From positions 1 to 35,042 of IMG/VR virus record IMGVR_UViG_3300032561_000071: a DNA stretch of 35,042 nucleotides. One strand, 5' to 3'. The DNA comes from a virus. Under the pieces are notes generated by a model. It searched no databases and was not told the DNA's origin. It saw only the letters and a program-made list of their open reading frames with translations. Positions 14,643-21,610 of this stretch are shown here, piece by piece. The translations under genes and the position numbers were made by a program. Position 1 is the first letter of the stretch, and each line of letters opens with the position of its first letter.

Positions 14643-14789
14643 TCATTCGCCTTTTATAATTGTCTTAAATTGTGAAACACTATCAAGAAACATCAATTGT
14701 TTCTTATGTGGAAGATCATAGAAGTTCTTCTTATTATATAGGAGGCGATAAAATTGAGATGCTTGGGATATTTCTTCACTTGTATACAT
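14643..14789 (-). CDS. 48-residue protein of unknown function
   Basis: MYTSEEISQASQFYRLLYNK then KNFYDLPHKKQLMFLDSVSQ, ending FKTIIKGE. A TAGGTAG element lies upstream of the ATG. It lies between the nadV C-half and the DUF6433 gene and stops four bases before the DUF6433 start. Helical, basic, not recognised. Confidence 0.5.
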   Translation of the reverse strand: MYTSEEISQASQFYRLLYNKKNFYDLPHKKQLMFLDSVSQFKTIIKGE

Positions 14790-14819
14790 ATCGAGATTCT
14801 ACCTATTCATAAATTTTGT

Positions 14820-15527
14820 TCAAATCAATGCGTTGTTACGAACATCATCAAACAGCTGGTCACGCAATAGTTCACCATCTGAATACACATCTTGCAAAAC
14901 ATCATCTTCTGCATACATCTCATATTTAACGGGATGGCTCTCCGTGGTATAAGTAAAAAACTTACTATCCCAATATGGGGTATGCTTAAGAATCATTCGA
15001 CCCTTCTTAGACCTTTTACCAGAATCAGTAAGAGGATCCTTATACACGTCAATCCATTCACCGTTGATAAATGCCGCCGAACACTTCATTGCAAACTTTT
15101 GATCGTCACGATTAACAATCTGTAGAAGAGCGCCGCCTTGGCCGAATGCCACATTATCAGCACTATAACCAATAGCAATAATAGCATTCAGAATTTCTTT
15201 GATAGTGTCAATAGTAATACCATCGCCTTGAATTACACGAACATTGTTGAGAACCTTATATCCTTTATCATTAATAGCATGCCCAAAATGATAATCAAGG
15301 ATTCGGATGCAGCTTTCTACCACTGTTGCTGGATCGCCACTATCTGGGCGGATAACGGTAAACCCACCAAGTTCTCCGTTCAAGATAATCTTCTGTTTAA
15401 TTTCAGGATCAGTTCCTAGGAGTTCGCAAAACTCAAAAATATTATAAGTATCTCCTACTATTGCAAAAGTCTTACCACCGGTGCCAAAATTGTCAATCAT
15501 CGTGTTAATGTAGGTTCGTTCACTCAT
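14820..15527 (-). CDS. nadV: nicotinamide phosphoribosyltransferase, C-terminal half (split NadV/NAMPT)
   Basis: The 235-residue protein starts MSERTYINTMIDNFG; AAAGGA eight bases upstream supports this ATG, which overlaps the endonuclease stop. It carries the second half of NAMPT: AIVGDTYNIFEF, GGFTVIRPDSGDPATVV with the Arg and Asp that bind the substrate, VIQGDGITIDTIKEIL, VAFGQGGALLQ, DPLTDSGKRSKKGRM. Laid after the N-half it lines up with human NAMPT without lost residues at the junction. It can only work together with the N-half, since active-site residues are divided between them. Reaction: nicotinamide plus PRPP to NMN and pyrophosphate. Confidence 0.85.
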   Translation of the reverse strand: MSERTYINTMIDNFGTGGKTFAIVGDTYNIFEFCELLGTDPEIKQKIILNGELGGFTVIRPDSGDPATVVESCIRILDYHFGHAINDKGYKVLNNVRVIQGDGITIDTIKEILNAIIAIGYSADNVAFGQGGALLQIVNRDDQKFAMKCSAAFINGEWIDVYKDPLTDSGKRSKKGRMILKHTPYWDSKFFTYTTESHPVKYEMYAEDDVLQDVYSDGELLRDQLFDDVRNNALI

Positions 15528-16603
15528 TTTATATTTCCTTTCCAATCAACTAGTTTAAAAGAGCATCCATTAAACTTAGCGTTTCTTTTTGAATAACTAT
15601 TATATGTGCCTTCTTTGATGGCTATGTTCCATACCCCTTCAGTGCATCTATGTTCTCTCAAAAATGAACCTTTATTACCACAAAAGGTAAACAAAAGATT
15701 GTCTACCGGGGAATAGCATTCTATTTTCTTGTCAGTAGCCTTCATGTGAATACTAGGATCATACTCATCGCAGTTGATATTCACAAACTTATTCAGTTCT
15801 TTAATAAAGACTGTGACCATCCCCTTTGTTGTTCCATGATCAGGTTTCCTATTTTCTTTGGACGCCAGTGTTGAGTATCTATCCTTATTATGGTAATATT
15901 CTTCGGTTGTTACATGACATATTTTATCAGTGAAGGAGTCTTTTACAGTAACCTTACCTGCATGAATGCCATTAAGTTCATGATTGTCTTCTGTAGTTGC
16001 ATATCTTCGCATTCCAGCATCATCTATTACTTTCCCTCCAAACACCTTAACATGAACACTAGGATCAAACATGCTAACTGGCATGGAACTTGTTTCTCCT
16101 GTTTCAATAACTCGTACACTAACTTTGCCAGACGATGCGGTGCGATATAGATGTTTATTGTTTCGGTATTCCTCTACGGAAACTCTACAAACACCACCAG
16201 ATGATATTTTTATAACCCGAACACTGTTGCTAGTAGGATAAGCATGAATAGTAGAATCAAACTCATCTTTTGGAATCCTGAAATAAGTTGAATCTTCTAG
16301 CAATCTAACAACAACCGTATTTTTAGTATTCCACCCTCTGCCTCCGGATATTATATTATAAGTATCTACCCTTTTCACGAAATCTTCATTTACAAGTTCC
16401 GCTTCTTTGTTATTCATCTCATCAAACGAATCATACATGTATAATATGCGTCTGCTAAACGCATGAACACCGTATTTTAACAAGGCATTAGTAAAACGAG
16501 TCCCGGAACCAAGATATCCATCATCAATGTTGGTAGTAGAATGCTGTCCAACATATATCATACCATTGATAGTATTTGTAGTTTCGTATATAATATAAAA
16601 CAT
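15524..16603 (-). CDS. GIY-YIG homing endonuclease inserted in nadV
   Basis: The ATG at 16603 has GGAG upstream; the protein has 359 residues. Residues 1-90 form a GIY-YIG nuclease: FYIIYETTNTINGMIYVGQH, YLGSGTRFTNAL, and the glutamate in NNKEAELVNEDFV. Residues 105-300 hold about five repeats of roughly 35-45 residues with the pattern VxVxD...V..EEY...H, likely DNA-contacting modules, and a final ECYSPVDNLLFTF/CTEGVWNIAIKEG segment resembling NUMOD modules. The gene separates the two nadV halves and shares its last bases with the C-half start. It would cut nadV alleles that lack the insertion and spread itself. Confidence 0.85.
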   Translation of the reverse strand: MFYIIYETTNTINGMIYVGQHSTTNIDDGYLGSGTRFTNALLKYGVHAFSRRILYMYDSFDEMNNKEAELVNEDFVKRVDTYNIISGGRGWNTKNTVVVRLLEDSTYFRIPKDEFDSTIHAYPTSNSVRVIKISSGGVCRVSVEEYRNNKHLYRTASSGKVSVRVIETGETSSMPVSMFDPSVHVKVFGGKVIDDAGMRRYATTEDNHELNGIHAGKVTVKDSFTDKICHVTTEEYYHNKDRYSTLASKENRKPDHGTTKGMVTVFIKELNKFVNINCDEYDPSIHMKATDKKIECYSPVDNLLFTFCGNKGSFLREHRCTEGVWNIAIKEGTYNSYSKRNAKFNGCSFKLVDWKGNIK

Positions 16604-16637
16604 TTTTAAGTATGCTCCATTGCAGTAACACACTTAT

Positions 16638-17342
16638 TTAGTCCTTTTGGTGACTTGCACTTATAGAATGTTCGCTAGCAGGAATACTAAAACCAGCCAT
16701 ATCAGCACCATAATACCGACGAGCATACAAAAGAGCTTCGATAGTGTCAGTACCCATGAAGTTGATAAGATGGGCAGATCCGCCAATTCCAGCAGATTCC
16801 AAACTAGATACGCCACGAGCGCCGAAATCGTGCAATTTAAAATTAATATCAGCGGGTGTGCCAGTATGTTCAAGAGCATCCAAAATCACCTTCTTAATTT
16901 CACGACTATTGGTTGCTACTGTTGTAGGATACCAAATCGAACGAAGAATAGCAGTTTCAAGAAAACTTGTCAACCAATAACATTTTGGATCTGTGTTGAT
17001 GATAGTCGCCAACACATTACGAACAGGAATAACCATTCCCTCTGGAACTGCCTTAATATGAACAGGAAGGCAACCATTATGAGCATGAAGAATATATTCC
17101 CATCCTTCACGGTTAAATGGTTCACCATGGGCAGTAATAATGGCCTCAGCTTCATCAATCATGTCTTGGGTAATAGGTGCAAGCAAGTATTCCTTGATAA
17201 ATGCTTGGAGGCCAAAAAATACGGTTTCATCATACTTTCCACCCCTACTCTCGATATAACTGTAGATATATTCGGTGTTAGGAGGATATTGATTGAACTG
17301 GCTGTACTTATACGAATCTGCGTTAAGAATAATATTTTTCAT
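16638..17342 (-). CDS. nadV: nicotinamide phosphoribosyltransferase, N-terminal half (split NadV/NAMPT)
   Basis: The 234-residue protein opens MKNIILNADSYKYSQFNQYP and continues with YIESRGGKYDETVFFGLQAF, IKAVPEGMVIPVRN, FLETAILRSIWYPTTVATNS, FKLHDFGARGVSSLESAGIGG, FMGTDTIEAL and FSIPASEHS, all landmarks of the first half of NAMPT, including the active-site His in EHS. It stops after SHQKD where an intact enzyme would continue. Full-length enzymes have about 470-490 residues; 234 plus 235 adds up to that. Translation is driven by AAAGGAG in the loop of a hairpin leader shared with nadM. Confidence 0.85.
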   Translation of the reverse strand: MKNIILNADSYKYSQFNQYPPNTEYIYSYIESRGGKYDETVFFGLQAFIKEYLLAPITQDMIDEAEAIITAHGEPFNREGWEYILHAHNGCLPVHIKAVPEGMVIPVRNVLATIINTDPKCYWLTSFLETAILRSIWYPTTVATNSREIKKVILDALEHTGTPADINFKLHDFGARGVSSLESAGIGGSAHLINFMGTDTIEALLYARRYYGADMAGFSIPASEHSISASHQKD

Positions 17343-17400
17343 AGTAGCAAAACTCCTTTGCTTGTTAATGATCTTGGTCTGTCCTAGATCAGTCGTTATT
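17343..17400 (-). promoter_or_regulatory. two-hairpin leader of nadV (shared with nadM)
   Basis: Reading the minus strand: a CTAAATAA motif resembling a late promoter, then hairpin 1 (17391-17369; arms TGATCTAGG and CCAAGATCA, loop ACAGA, one mismatch), six bases, hairpin 2 (17362-17346; stem AGCAAA with TTTGCT, loop GGAGT), three bases, ATG. The ribosome-binding site is the loop of hairpin 2. The same plan occurs before nadM. Confidence 0.65.
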
Positions 17401-17710
17401 TAGGCGAAAACTTAAAAACCGCATCATAATTTTCATTCCATCCGGGAGAATCATATACTACAGTCCAACCCTGTTGTCTATAAATTTCTTCAATATCAAG
17501 ATAATTATTTTCGAATATTTCTACTCGTGTCATCCCAGATTTAATGAGCTTTTCTATAATTGTATTTTGAGAAATTGTAAATGGTCTATTATTAAATTCC
17601 TTAACAATTAACTCATTAACAGTTTCGATAACAATTTGAGGAATATAATGGACTTTACTAGATAAAGCTTCTTTTGGTGAAATAGGAAGTATATGTCTAG
17701 ATGTTACCAT
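17396..17710 (-). CDS. conserved phage protein of unknown function
   Basis: The 104-residue protein has IPQIVIETVNELIVKEFNNR, FTISQNTIIEKLI and a C-terminal YRQQGWTVVYDSPGWNENY-type end. I recognise this plan (IPxxVIExVNELI, then GWxVxYDxPxxNE) from many T4-superfamily phages; no function is known. It is coupled to the macro-domain gene (TAATG overlap) and lies just before nadV. Confidence 0.65.
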   Translation of the reverse strand: MVTSRHILPISPKEALSSKVHYIPQIVIETVNELIVKEFNNRPFTISQNTIIEKLIKSGMTRVEIFENNYLDIEEIYRQQGWTVVYDSPGWNENYDAVFKFSPK

Positions 17711-18177
17711 TATTCAAACTCCACTAAAGTTACCGAGCCTCCTTGCTCTGTTATCACCTTAGCAAAATCTTCTAGCATAGTCAAGATACGATTTTTATCT
17801 CCACCAGCAAGACCCATTCCGATATAAGGAAATCCAAATCTAGCTTTACTAAGTGTAGTAAGCTTCTTTAGAATAAGATAGAAGCTCTCATACTCGAAAT
17901 GATCAATGCCACGAGGCGTATAGTGGACCTGAGTGTATGCATTGATCACGATGAAATTAAAAGTTGTATACGAGCTAAAGTTGCCAAGCTTAGCGACAGG
18001 ATTCTTCCACTGTTGAGATGCCAAACAATCAGCATCATATGCACCCGGATATCTTGCACGAATTTCCTTGGCAATGCCCCCTGCCATTGTGTTTTGACAG
18101 TTGCAACCATGTACGATAACATCAAACTCACCTTGTTCGGCAAGATCAATAAGGTTTCCTTTGGTATGTTTAAGCAT
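17710..18177 (-). CDS. macro-domain protein (ADP-ribose binding or hydrolase)
   Basis: The ATG at 18177 (MLKHTKGNLIDL) is the natural start; the longer frame would need TTG. The 155-residue protein is one macro domain: VIVHGCNCQNTMAGGIAKEIRARYP (binding loop 1 with the conserved N and the GIA turn), FIVINAYTQ, and FPYIGMGLAGGDKNRIL (loop 2). Such domains bind ADP-ribose or hydrolyse Appr-1''-P and related esters. Sitting in the NAD-salvage island, it may clear or capture ADP-ribose products made by host defences; this is inference. Confidence 0.8.
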   Translation of the reverse strand: MLKHTKGNLIDLAEQGEFDVIVHGCNCQNTMAGGIAKEIRARYPGAYDADCLASQQWKNPVAKLGNFSSYTTFNFIVINAYTQVHYTPRGIDHFEYESFYLILKKLTTLSKARFGFPYIGMGLAGGDKNRILTMLEDFAKVITEQGGSVTLVEFE

Positions 18178-18364
18178 TGTTCTGACTTTCAATTTTTCGA
18201 ATTTTCGGCTTCATATTTTCATAAATTATATGACGACAAGCGGCTAATGAAAATGGGTTGTAAGGAACAAAACATCCTCCTGAACCATCATCATTCAGCG
18301 ACCATCTAGAACAAAATTCTATACAATCACATTCAACACGATCTGTTGTTTTATCATTTATCAT
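18170..18364 (-). CDS. small cysteine-rich protein
   Basis: The 64-residue protein has five cysteines (VECDCIEFCSRW, GGCFVPYN, ACRHIIYE), possibly a metal site. GGGAT precedes the ATG. The end overlaps the macro-domain start by eight bases. Not recognised. Confidence 0.5.
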   Translation of the reverse strand: MINDKTTDRVECDCIEFCSRWSLNDDGSGGCFVPYNPFSLAACRHIIYENMKPKIRKIESQNNA

Positions 18365-18385
18365 AAAATTTATCCCAAATTGCGT

Positions 18386-18426
18386 TTCGGAATCGAATAT
18401 GGTGGTAAATTATATTCGATTCCGAA
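18386..18426 (-). repeat. perfect 15-bp inverted repeat at the end of the mazG-like gene
   Basis: TTCGGAATCGAATAT (18386-18400) and ATATTCGATTCCGAA (18412-18426) flank an 11-base loop. It spans the last codons and stop of the mazG-like gene. No U-tract follows, so it may be an mRNA-processing or stabilising hairpin rather than a terminator. Confidence 0.6.
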
Positions 18427-18709
18427 CCTCATCATCCCATTTGCAAAAGGTTTTGTATTTCTTAGTAGACTGTTCTACAATTGCGATCGATTGAGAAAAA
18501 TTGAAATTATTGGCGACAAAGTAATTCAAAGCAGCGTATACGTCACCGATTTCTTCGATAAACTTTTCATTAAGATCGCCAGACCAATGATCAGTCTTGC
18601 CTTCAGATCCAATCAGCTTTCCGCAAACTTGTTGCAGTTCACCCAATTCTTCGATCAGCTTGGACAACCCGTTCCATTCGCTTGATCCTATACAATATGG
18701 TTTAGTCAT
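18410..18709 (-). CDS. MazG-like nucleotide pyrophosphohydrolase
   Basis: The ATG at 18709 overlaps the upstream stop (CCATGA) and follows AGGA; the longer frame would use TTG. The 99-residue, all-helical protein has KLIEELGELQQVCGKLIG (E20, E21, E24) and NEKFIEEIGDVYAALNYFV (E53, D56), the ExxE..ExxD magnesium motif. MazG-like enzymes split NTPs to NMP and pyrophosphate; in phages they may shape nucleotide pools or alarmone levels. It belongs to the operon leading to the macro-domain protein and nadV. Confidence 0.75.
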   Translation of the reverse strand: MTKPYCIGSSEWNGLSKLIEELGELQQVCGKLIGSEGKTDHWSGDLNEKFIEEIGDVYAALNYFVANNFNFSQSIAIVEQSTKKYKTFCKWDDEVRNRI

Positions 18710-19050
18710 GGCCAATCCTGCGCTTTCTTACGTTCAAATTCACGTAGCATTTTAGCATTTTTTTGTTTTAAACGAATGCTTCTTTCATATTCTTTATCCA
18801 TATTAATAAAAAATTTCTTTTCCTCACATGTTAGATCTATGTTGAATAGAGTATCTCTATCTGCTAAAATTGCGCCTCTCGTCAATGTTACAGTTTTCCA
18901 GAAGAATCCATAAACACAAACACGCCAATTATCGTTTATATTACGAATTCTATCTTTATTGACATAATAGCTCGTTTCATGCCAATTATCCCATAAGATA
19001 TCATATCCCTCATTTTTAATTTGGTTTATAACAAATTGTGCAAATCTCAT
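18706..19050 (-). CDS. phage protein of unknown function
   Basis: The 114-residue protein (MRFAQFVINQIKNEGYDILW, then EEKKFFINMDKEYERS, RLKQKNAKMLREFERKKAQ) ends in a basic helix. AAAGGAT precedes the ATG. Coupled to the mazG-like gene. No family recognised. Confidence 0.55.
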   Translation of the reverse strand: MRFAQFVINQIKNEGYDILWDNWHETSYYVNKDRIRNINDNWRVCVYGFFWKTVTLTRGAILADRDTLFNIDLTCEEKKFFINMDKEYERSIRLKQKNAKMLREFERKKAQDWP

Positions 19051-19073
19051 TTTTCTATCCTTTATTCACATAT

Positions 19074-19217
19074 CTAATTCAAGCTAAACCAAAGATATCT
19101 GTTGGTATACTCGTTATAGATATCAATGCCTTCCTTTAACTTATATAATGTAAGTCTTTTATCTGGAAGCTTACGAGTTATAATAGCTTTAAGTTTAAAA
19201 TAATCTAAATCTGACAT
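19074..19217 (-). CDS. 47-residue protein of unknown function
   Basis: MSDLDYFKLKAIITRKLPDK followed by RLTLYKLKEGIDIYNEYTNR. AAGGT precedes the ATG. The ATG overlaps the stop (TAATG) of the frame that ends the gene upstream, which supports that frame as the genuine C-terminus of the broken gene. Confidence 0.5.
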   Translation of the reverse strand: MSDLDYFKLKAIITRKLPDKRLTLYKLKEGIDIYNEYTNRYLWFSLN

Positions 19218-19542
19218 TACTCGACCTTATCTAATATATCAAGAATTTCTTTTTCAGTTGCCTCATCATCATTATAATCTTCGTTAATAAACTTAACTGG
19301 ATCACCTATCTTAAATTTATTAATTTGTTCTTGTAGAAAAGTATATATATCAATGGTGATAAAATATCACTAGAACCATAATAATTACTTTTCTGTAATA
19401 TCTTTTTACGTAAATCACATGTAGTATAAGCTTCTATTTTATCTCTTACATTTCTAGTCTCATTATAAAATTCTACCATCAATTTTTCAGTATTAGAATC
19501 TATTAATACTTTGAATAACTTATCTTGGAACTTAATATACAT
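19217..19542 (-). pseudogene. gene broken by a frameshift
   Basis: The first frame (MYIKFQDKLFKVLIDSNTEK, then RKKILQKSNYYGSSDI) runs out into an unlikely tail and stops at 19306. A second frame, open from about 19360 to the TAA at 19219-19217 without an ATG, reads DIYTFLQEQINKFKIGDPVK, then EDYNDDEATEKEILDILDKV, with good coding character. One base missing near the TTTT at about 19361-19366 would join them into one protein of about 117 residues. It is either a real inactivation, a sequencing error or, less likely, a programmed shift. Function unknown. Confidence 0.55.
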
Positions 19543-19602
19543 AATTAATCACCTTAATAATTTACTTCATAAATACATTAACTAATCTTTAATTTATAAC
19601 GA

Positions 19603-19914
19603 TCAGTTAGACTTTTCAGTTAAACTGCAAACTGAATCAATATTGTCTGTTTCAATAAGCTGCCATCCATTATATGCATTCCAAATAGCAAATCTTCCAT
19701 CAAACTGTCCTCCATGTAATTTTTGTATTTTCGTATCTCCACAAATTTTAACTATTGTGGAAGATACAGGTAACTTATATTGTTCTTCCACAGTTTCATT
19801 TTCATTTCCAGCTAGATTACGATATGGGGGATTGCCGATGTAATACCCAGAAGAGGCGTCATCATCACAACCAGAAAGAGTTAAACATATTAATATCATA
19901 ATAAAGTATTTCAT
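19603..19914 (-). CDS. lipoprotein
   Basis: MKYFIMILICLTLSGC is a signal sequence with lipobox LSGC (Cys16). Residues after the cysteine are DDD, which in many Gram-negative hosts favours the inner membrane. The mature part has two more cysteines (IVKICGDT, DSVCSL) that could form a disulfide, and a FAIWNAYNGWQLIE segment. Not recognised. It shares the MKYFIM start with the exported protein at 8282-8482. Confidence 0.65.
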   Translation of the reverse strand: MKYFIMILICLTLSGCDDDASSGYYIGNPPYRNLAGNENETVEEQYKLPVSSTIVKICGDTKIQKLHGGQFDGRFAIWNAYNGWQLIETDNIDSVCSLTEKSN

Positions 19915-19963
19915 AACTAATTCCTTAATAATTTACTACTGCTTGTCCAATTTTTAAATTTAT

Positions 19964-20449
19964 TCATGGCAATGTTTCCGGGTAATAATGTGTTTCAACC
20001 ACATTTTTGCATCTATCACATAAGCCAGTTTCATTGTCAACAATTTTATATCGTTTCCAACACCTAGGGCATTTTAGATCTAAATTTATAAAATGTAATG
20101 CGCCGAGTTTAACTTCGCCACAATTAGCAATATTACAATCGGAAGGAAAGATTCCTGATGGTATACAGACGATATCTTCAATACTAGCTCCTCTGCCTAC
20201 AATATCAGACAGTTCGCCAGATTGATTATCCATATCGAGCATAATAGCTACATCAAACATATTGGTATAAAATATCCATCCAATATCTTCAGCCTTTGTA
20301 ATTTTATTTTGCTTTCTGATATTCATGTCTAATTTGCTCGCTGCGTTATCAATTAAATCTCGCAATATTTTCTTCACATCAAATTCATGAAATTCAATAT
20401 CTTGATGTTTGTCCATCAAATTAGTATCAGTGTCAAAAAGTAGACGCAT
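19964..20449 (-). CDS. protein with C-terminal IleRS/FPG-type zinc finger
   Basis: The 161-residue protein ends LKCPRCWKRYKIVDNETGLC then DRCKNVVETHYYP. CPRCW...LCDRC is the zinc finger found at the C-terminus of isoleucyl-tRNA synthetase and in FPG/Nei glycosylases. The N-terminal 120 residues (FHEFDVKKILRDLIDNAASK, FDVAIMLDMDN, LGALHFINLDL) resemble the region before the finger in IleRS only loosely. AGGAG precedes the ATG. It is coupled to nadM (GTATGA overlap). Role unknown; nucleic-acid binding is plausible. Confidence 0.6.
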   Translation of the reverse strand: MRLLFDTDTNLMDKHQDIEFHEFDVKKILRDLIDNAASKLDMNIRKQNKITKAEDIGWIFYTNMFDVAIMLDMDNQSGELSDIVGRGASIEDIVCIPSGIFPSDCNIANCGEVKLGALHFINLDLKCPRCWKRYKIVDNETGLCDRCKNVVETHYYPETLP

Positions 20450-20452
20450 ATA

Positions 20453-21550
20453 TCATACTCCTAGGAAGAAATTGATAATATGAAAATGATCATCAAAAAG
20501 CATATCTTCACGAAGTTCCCCGATAGGGATCCACTTTGCTTTTTCAGCATCATCCGCACCTTTGACCTTAGGCAATTTTACATCATCTGTCAACTTGAAA
20601 TGGGCAGCATGAGTGATAACCCTACCCAAAGTAGATCGATGCACATCATCGAACACATGTTCGCCTACTTGACAACCACGGATAACCTTTTCAGGAACCT
20701 TAATAAGAGTTTCTTCCTTAAGTTCACGAAGGATACCATCGGATATACGTTCATCCATCTCTAAATGGCCTCCCGGAAGTGCCCACAGCCCCTTTCCCGG
20801 CTCACTGCGGCGCTTTACCAACAGAATATGCCCAGATTGCTCTACAACAGCATCTACAGTAACATGTTTAACTGGATATGGTGCAGCTGCCCATGATTTC
20901 TTATATGCCTTTACGTGGACCAATTCCGACTTCAATTGGTCATACTCTGAGGTATGAATAAATCGGTCAAAGAGAAATTGTGCGCTCTCCTTAGGAAGAA
21001 GAGAATCTTGGACTTCCCATTTATGTAACCGTCCTTCAAGAAATCCTTCACGAATATTAGTTGCATGAATATCTCCATGAACATCCACATTCACGGATTC
21101 CCATTGGGGGAACAATTTAAGATAATATGAAGAATGATCTTTAGAGGCTCCAATCAAGCCTACTTTGGCATCAGCAGTTCCATGAAGATGAAATCCACCC
21201 TCATTAATGATATCAAGAGTTACATTATTAGCAATATCTTGAATTTGCTTAACCCACGCACTATCATTGTAAAGCTTATCATATAGAGGCTTAATAATAA
21301 GGCGACTGTTAGCAGTTTCTGTGGAATATCCAAATGGAATCCCTACATGATCTGAGAATACCTCAGAAATAACATTTTCTCGCTCTTGAAATGTAAAGGG
21401 GGTACGAATTGTACGTGCTTTACCAGCAGATCCAACCAAAACCAAGACATTTCTTGATTTCTCTAAAGCGGTTTGGATAACCTTGACATGGCCAAGGTGA
21501 AGAGGACTAAATCGCCCAATAAAAACCAATAGGTCAAATTCTTTATTCAT
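20453..21550 (-). CDS. nadM: bifunctional NMN adenylyltransferase / Nudix hydrolase (NadM type)
   Basis: The 365-residue protein has two domains. Residues 1-195: nucleotidyltransferase with GRFSPLHLGH at 12-21 and ATNIREGFLEG near 163-173, the motifs of NMN adenylyltransferase. Residues 225-365: Nudix domain with the box from G261 to I283 (GHLEMDE, then LRELKEE); the usual Gly near the end of the box is Leu. It makes NAD+ from NMN and ATP, and the Nudix part may degrade ADP-ribose. With split NadV this completes NAD+ salvage from nicotinamide. Its leader matches that of nadV. Confidence 0.85.
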   Translation of the reverse strand: MNKEFDLLVFIGRFSPLHLGHVKVIQTALEKSRNVLVLVGSAGKARTIRTPFTFQERENVISEVFSDHVGIPFGYSTETANSRLIIKPLYDKLYNDSAWVKQIQDIANNVTLDIINEGGFHLHGTADAKVGLIGASKDHSSYYLKLFPQWESVNVDVHGDIHATNIREGFLEGRLHKWEVQDSLLPKESAQFLFDRFIHTSEYDQLKSELVHVKAYKKSWAAAPYPVKHVTVDAVVEQSGHILLVKRRSEPGKGLWALPGGHLEMDERISDGILRELKEETLIKVPEKVIRGCQVGEHVFDDVHRSTLGRVITHAAHFKLTDDVKLPKVKGADDAEKAKWIPIGELREDMLFDDHFHIINFFLGV

Positions 21551-21610
21551 AGCTCAAAACTCCTTTGAGTAATTATGCAAAGAGTCTATCTCTAAGCATC
21601 GGTATTTATA
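21551..21610 (-). promoter_or_regulatory. late promoter and two-hairpin leader of nadM (shared with nadV)
   Basis: TATAAATA (21610-21603) is an exact late-promoter match. Three bases later comes hairpin 1 (21599-21575; arms ATGCTTAGAG and CTCTTTGCAT, loop ATAGA, two T-T mismatches), five bases, hairpin 2 (21569-21553; stem CTCAAA with TTTGAG, loop GGAGT), two bases, ATG. A transcript from this promoter would begin at the foot of hairpin 1. Confidence 0.65.

Noticed and set aside
15524-16640. A group I intron interrupting nadV
   Set aside because: The C-half has its own ribosome-binding site and ATG overlapping the endonuclease stop, the N-half ends in its own stop, and I could not find convincing intron core elements by eye. 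A free-standing endonuclease in a split gene fits better; RT-PCR would settle it.
16647-17387. Long plus-strand frame of 246 codons
   Set aside because: It is the complement of the nadV N-half, has no family features and its codons follow from the opposite strand.
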